From Glutamicibacter mishrai (GTDB lineage Bacteria; Actinomycetota; Actinomycetes; Actinomycetales; Micrococcaceae): a stretch of 64,000 bases of DNA. This document shows positions 61,928-64,000 of this stretch, in pieces. A model generated the notes under the pieces. The model did not search any database. It was not told where the DNA came from and worked only from the letters and a program-made list of their open reading frames with translations. A program made the position numbers and the translations under genes. The stretch covers positions 3,162,001-3,226,000 of the forward strand of contig NZ_CP032549.1 of assembly GCF_012221945.1 (NCBI RefSeq), read 5' to 3'. Position 1 is the first letter of the stretch. Each line of letters starts with the position of its first letter.

Positions 61928-63523
61928 GTGTCTGACATTAAGCCCATCGTACTTTTGGCCGAGCAACTTTCTCCTGCAACGGTTGCTGCTCTCGGTCCCG
62001 ACTTTGAAATTCGTCAGACTGACGGTGCGGACCGCTCTCAGCTTCTCGAAGCCATTGCCGATGTAGATGCAATCCTGGTTCGCTCTGCCACTCAGGTAGA
62101 TGCTGAGGCCATTGCTGCAGCCAAGAACCTCAAGGTCATCGCCCGTGCTGGCGTTGGCCTGGACAACGTAGACATCAAGGCCGCTACCCAGGCTGGTGTC
62201 ATGGTCGTGAATGCTCCGACCTCCAACATCATTTCCGCAGCTGAGCTGACCGTCGGCCACATCGTTTCGCTGGCACGTCGAATTCCGTCCGCGAACGCCT
62301 CGCTGAAGAACGGCGAATGGAAGCGCAGCTCCTTCACCGGCGTCGAGCTCTTCGAGAAGAAGGCCGGCATCATCGGCCTGGGCCGCATCGGTGCTTTGGT
62401 TGCAGCTCGCCTGCAGGGCTTCGGCATGGAAATCGTCGCTTACGATCCATATGTCACCCCAGCACGCGCGGCCCAACTTGGCGTCACCCTGCTGACCCTG
62501 GACGAGCTCCTGGCAGAAGCCGATTTCATCACCATCCACATGCCAAAGACCCCCGAGACCCTCGGAATGCTGGGCAAGGATGCTTTCGGCAAGATGAAGG
62601 ACACCGCCTACGTTGTCAACGTTGCCCGCGGTGGCCTGGTAGATGAGGCTGCGCTTTACGAAGCACTGAAGAACAAGGAAATCGCCGGAGCCGGCATCGA
62701 CGTCTTCGTCAAGGAGCCAAGCACCGACCTTCCATTCTTCGAATTCGACAACGTCACTGTCACCCCGCACCTCGGCGCATCCACCGATGAAGCCCAGGAG
62801 AAGGCCGGCGTTTCCGTCGCCAAGTCTGTTCGCTTGGCATTGTCCGGCGAATTGGTGCCGGATGCAGTCAACGTCGCCGGTGGCGTCATTGACGAGAACG
62901 TACGCCCAGGCATCCCGCTGATTGAGAAGCTGGGTCGCATCTTCAACGCTTTGGCTGTCGGTTCGCTGACCAGCATCGACGTTGAGGTTGCCGGCGAAAT
63001 CGCTGAGCTCGATGTCAAGGCTCTGGAGCTGTCGGCACTCAAGGGTGTCTTCATGGATGTTGTCTCGGAGCAGGTCTCCTACGTCAACGCTCCTGTTCTC
63101 GCAGAACAGCGTGGCGTCGCGACCCGTTTGATCACCACCGCAGATTCGCCTGAATACCGCAACCAGCTGACCATCAAGGGTTCCACCAACGAAGGCACCC
63201 AGCTTGCCGTGGCTGGCACCCTGACCGGCCCGAAGCAGATTGAGAAGCTCGTGGGCATCAACGGTCACGAGATTGAAATCCCGATCTCTGATCACATGAT
63301 CGTCGTTCGCTACGCGGACCGTCCTGGTGTTGTTGGCTCCCTGGGTAACGTTCTGGGCGAGCAGGGCGTGAACATTGCCGGTATGCAGGTCTCCCGCGAT
63401 GAGAAGAAGTCTGAAGCCCTTGCTGTCATCAGCATTGACTCGGCGCTTCCTGCCGGTGTTCTCGATGTTGTTGGCGCTGCAATCGGCGCCAGCGTTGCTC
63501 GCGAGATCAACCTCGAGGACTAA
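61928..63523 (+). CDS. serA: D-3-phosphoglycerate dehydrogenase SerA
   Basis: SerA oxidises 3-phosphoglycerate to 3-phosphohydroxypyruvate, the first step to serine. The 531 residues match the long (type 1) form: catalytic and NAD domains with AGVGLDNVDIKAATQAGVMVVNAPTSN near 75-100, the cofactor motif IIGLGRIGALVAARLQG near 150, Arg in NVARGGLVDEAAL near 235, Glu in VKEPSTDLP and His in VTPHLGASTDEAQ near 280; then an intervening domain and a C-terminal ACT domain (VRYADRPGVVGSLGNVLGEQGVNIAGMQVSR near 460-490) that usually binds serine. The GTG start has AAAGGTG upstream. Confidence 0.97.
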   Translation: MSDIKPIVLLAEQLSPATVAALGPDFEIRQTDGADRSQLLEAIADVDAILVRSATQVDAEAIAAAKNLKVIARAGVGLDNVDIKAATQAGVMVVNAPTSNIISAAELTVGHIVSLARRIPSANASLKNGEWKRSSFTGVELFEKKAGIIGLGRIGALVAARLQGFGMEIVAYDPYVTPARAAQLGVTLLTLDELLAEADFITIHMPKTPETLGMLGKDAFGKMKDTAYVVNVARGGLVDEAALYEALKNKEIAGAGIDVFVKEPSTDLPFFEFDNVTVTPHLGASTDEAQEKAGVSVAKSVRLALSGELVPDAVNVAGGVIDENVRPGIPLIEKLGRIFNALAVGSLTSIDVEVAGEIAELDVKALELSALKGVFMDVVSEQVSYVNAPVLAEQRGVATRLITTADSPEYRNQLTIKGSTNEGTQLAVAGTLTGPKQIEKLVGINGHEIEIPISDHMIVVRYADRPGVVGSLGNVLGEQGVNIAGMQVSRDEKKSEALAVISIDSALPAGVLDVVGAAIGASVAREINLED

Positions 63524-63614
63524 TCAGCCAGCAGATTGCTGATTGGGCTTGTTTGGCCTAAGGAGCATGAACGATTCTCAGAGGCATGCAGCCTAGTCCT
63601 GAGCTCCACAACAA

Positions 63615-63655
63615 TAGAGGAAGCCGCCCACTGCGACAGTGGGCGGCTTCCTCTA
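63615..63655 (+). terminator. Terminator after serA
   Basis: TAGAGGAAGCCGCCCACTG and CAGTGGGCGGCTTCCTCTA form a 19-bp perfect stem with a CGA loop, about 90 bases past the serA stop. Confidence 0.88.
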
Positions 63656-63923
63656 TACCTAGGGGAGTGCGGGGCTGAGATCCTTGTGGGCACTCATCGT
63701 GATGAGGGCTGCCAATGCTCTGGCGGCCCGGATGTCACGCGTCATCCGCTGCCTCGATACCTGCGGTGGCCATTGGAAGAAGATGGAAATTATTTAACAA
63801 ATGAATTTCAGGAAATCACAAGGTAAACAACGGGTTAATAAAAGATAGAATTTAGGTTTTCACTAATCAGAAGTGGTTAAGAAATTAGCTGACATCTTTT
63901 TATTGAGATAAACTTGATCCGAT
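63656..63923. other. AT-rich intergenic stretch before the last gene
   Basis: Nothing coding is convincing here. The second half is AT-rich and probably contains the promoter of the downstream gene. Confidence 0.4.
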
Positions 63924-64000
63924 ATGAGGGATGAATTAAGAGACAATGCGGAAACCGTTCAGGCGAGTTTCGAGCCGTCTGAGACTGCTATTGTGATCGT
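63924..64000 (+). CDS. Start of a gene cut by the window edge (uncertain)
   Basis: From an ATG at 63924 the frame stays open to the end and reads MRDELRDNAETVQASFEPSE and onwards. It is too short to identify. The ribosome-binding site is weak, so the call depends on the continuation. Confidence 0.35.
   Translation, partial: MRDELRDNAETVQASFEPSETAIVI

Noticed and set aside
61901..63295. Minus-strand frame of 464 residues opposite serA
   Set aside because: Antisense to serA, which has all family motifs.
63536..63826. Plus-strand frame of 96 residues after serA
   Set aside because: It runs through the serA terminator hairpin and shows no protein-like features.

Overview
The window is a chromosomal segment of a high-GC Gram-positive actinobacterium, most likely a member of the Micrococcaceae close to Glutamicibacter/Arthrobacter. 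This is inferred from gene content: a decaprenoxanthin-type C50 carotenoid operon (crtE-crtB-crtI-crtYe-crtYf-crtEb-idi), an NrtR-nadABC-cysteine desulfurase operon, malate:quinone oxidoreductase, an actinobacterial ilvBNC leader attenuator, LPXTG-type surface proteins and SH3b-repeat wall enzymes. No insertion sequence, phage module, CRISPR array or rRNA operon was seen.

Layout. 1-2.4 kb: end of a cation/proton antiporter, a lipoprotein, an alpha/beta hydrolase. 2.4-8.2 kb: nrtR-nadA-nadB-nadC-cysteine desulfurase, making NAD from aspartate, with a palindromic candidate NrtR operator upstream. 8.2-12.9 kb: a hydroxyacid locus (HIBADH-like reductase, D-2-hydroxyacid dehydrogenase, IclR regulator, MHS transporter) linked by a shared repeated element. 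13-16.3 kb: two convergent SH3b-repeat peptidases sharing one terminator. 16.6-31.9 kb: mixed metabolism and stress genes (GNAT, SRPBCC, RibD-like reductase, GIY-YIG protein, MarR plus flavin oxidoreductase, DUF6153/DUF305 pair, DoxX-Ohr-OhrR, a lone RND permease, aldo/keto reductase, mqo, an orphan solute-binding lipoprotein). 32-34.6 kb: a hydroxyacid dehydrogenase, three identical tRNA-Lys(CUU) genes, Bcp peroxiredoxin and tRNA-Leu(UAG).

34.6-44 kb: a MarR gene, an SDR/TspO-like pair, then the tightly overlapping MarR-crtE-B-I-Ye-Yf-Eb operon followed by idi, which together supply IPP/DMAPP, GGPP, phytoene, lycopene and the elongated, cyclised C50 pigment. 44-50.2 kb: branched-chain amino acid synthesis, with ilvD apparently leaderless and ilvBNC behind a palindrome-bearing promoter, a 15-residue leader peptide (Val-Leu-Leu-Val-Ile) and an intrinsic terminator. 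50.4-53.1 kb: a DUF4230-like protein, a 420-residue protein of unknown family and a secreted sunset-domain protein. 53.2-58.7 kb: a complete SpaA-type sortase-assembled pilus locus (tip adhesin, backbone pilin, class C sortase). After an AT-rich 1.1 kb gene-free stretch come a methyltransferase, a hexapeptide acyltransferase and serA; the window ends in a probable partial gene.

The best candidates for new biology are the DUF4230/unknown pair, the layered ilvBNC control region, the shared repeat in the hydroxyacid locus and the pilus locus. All names rest on reading motifs by eye; no database search was run.
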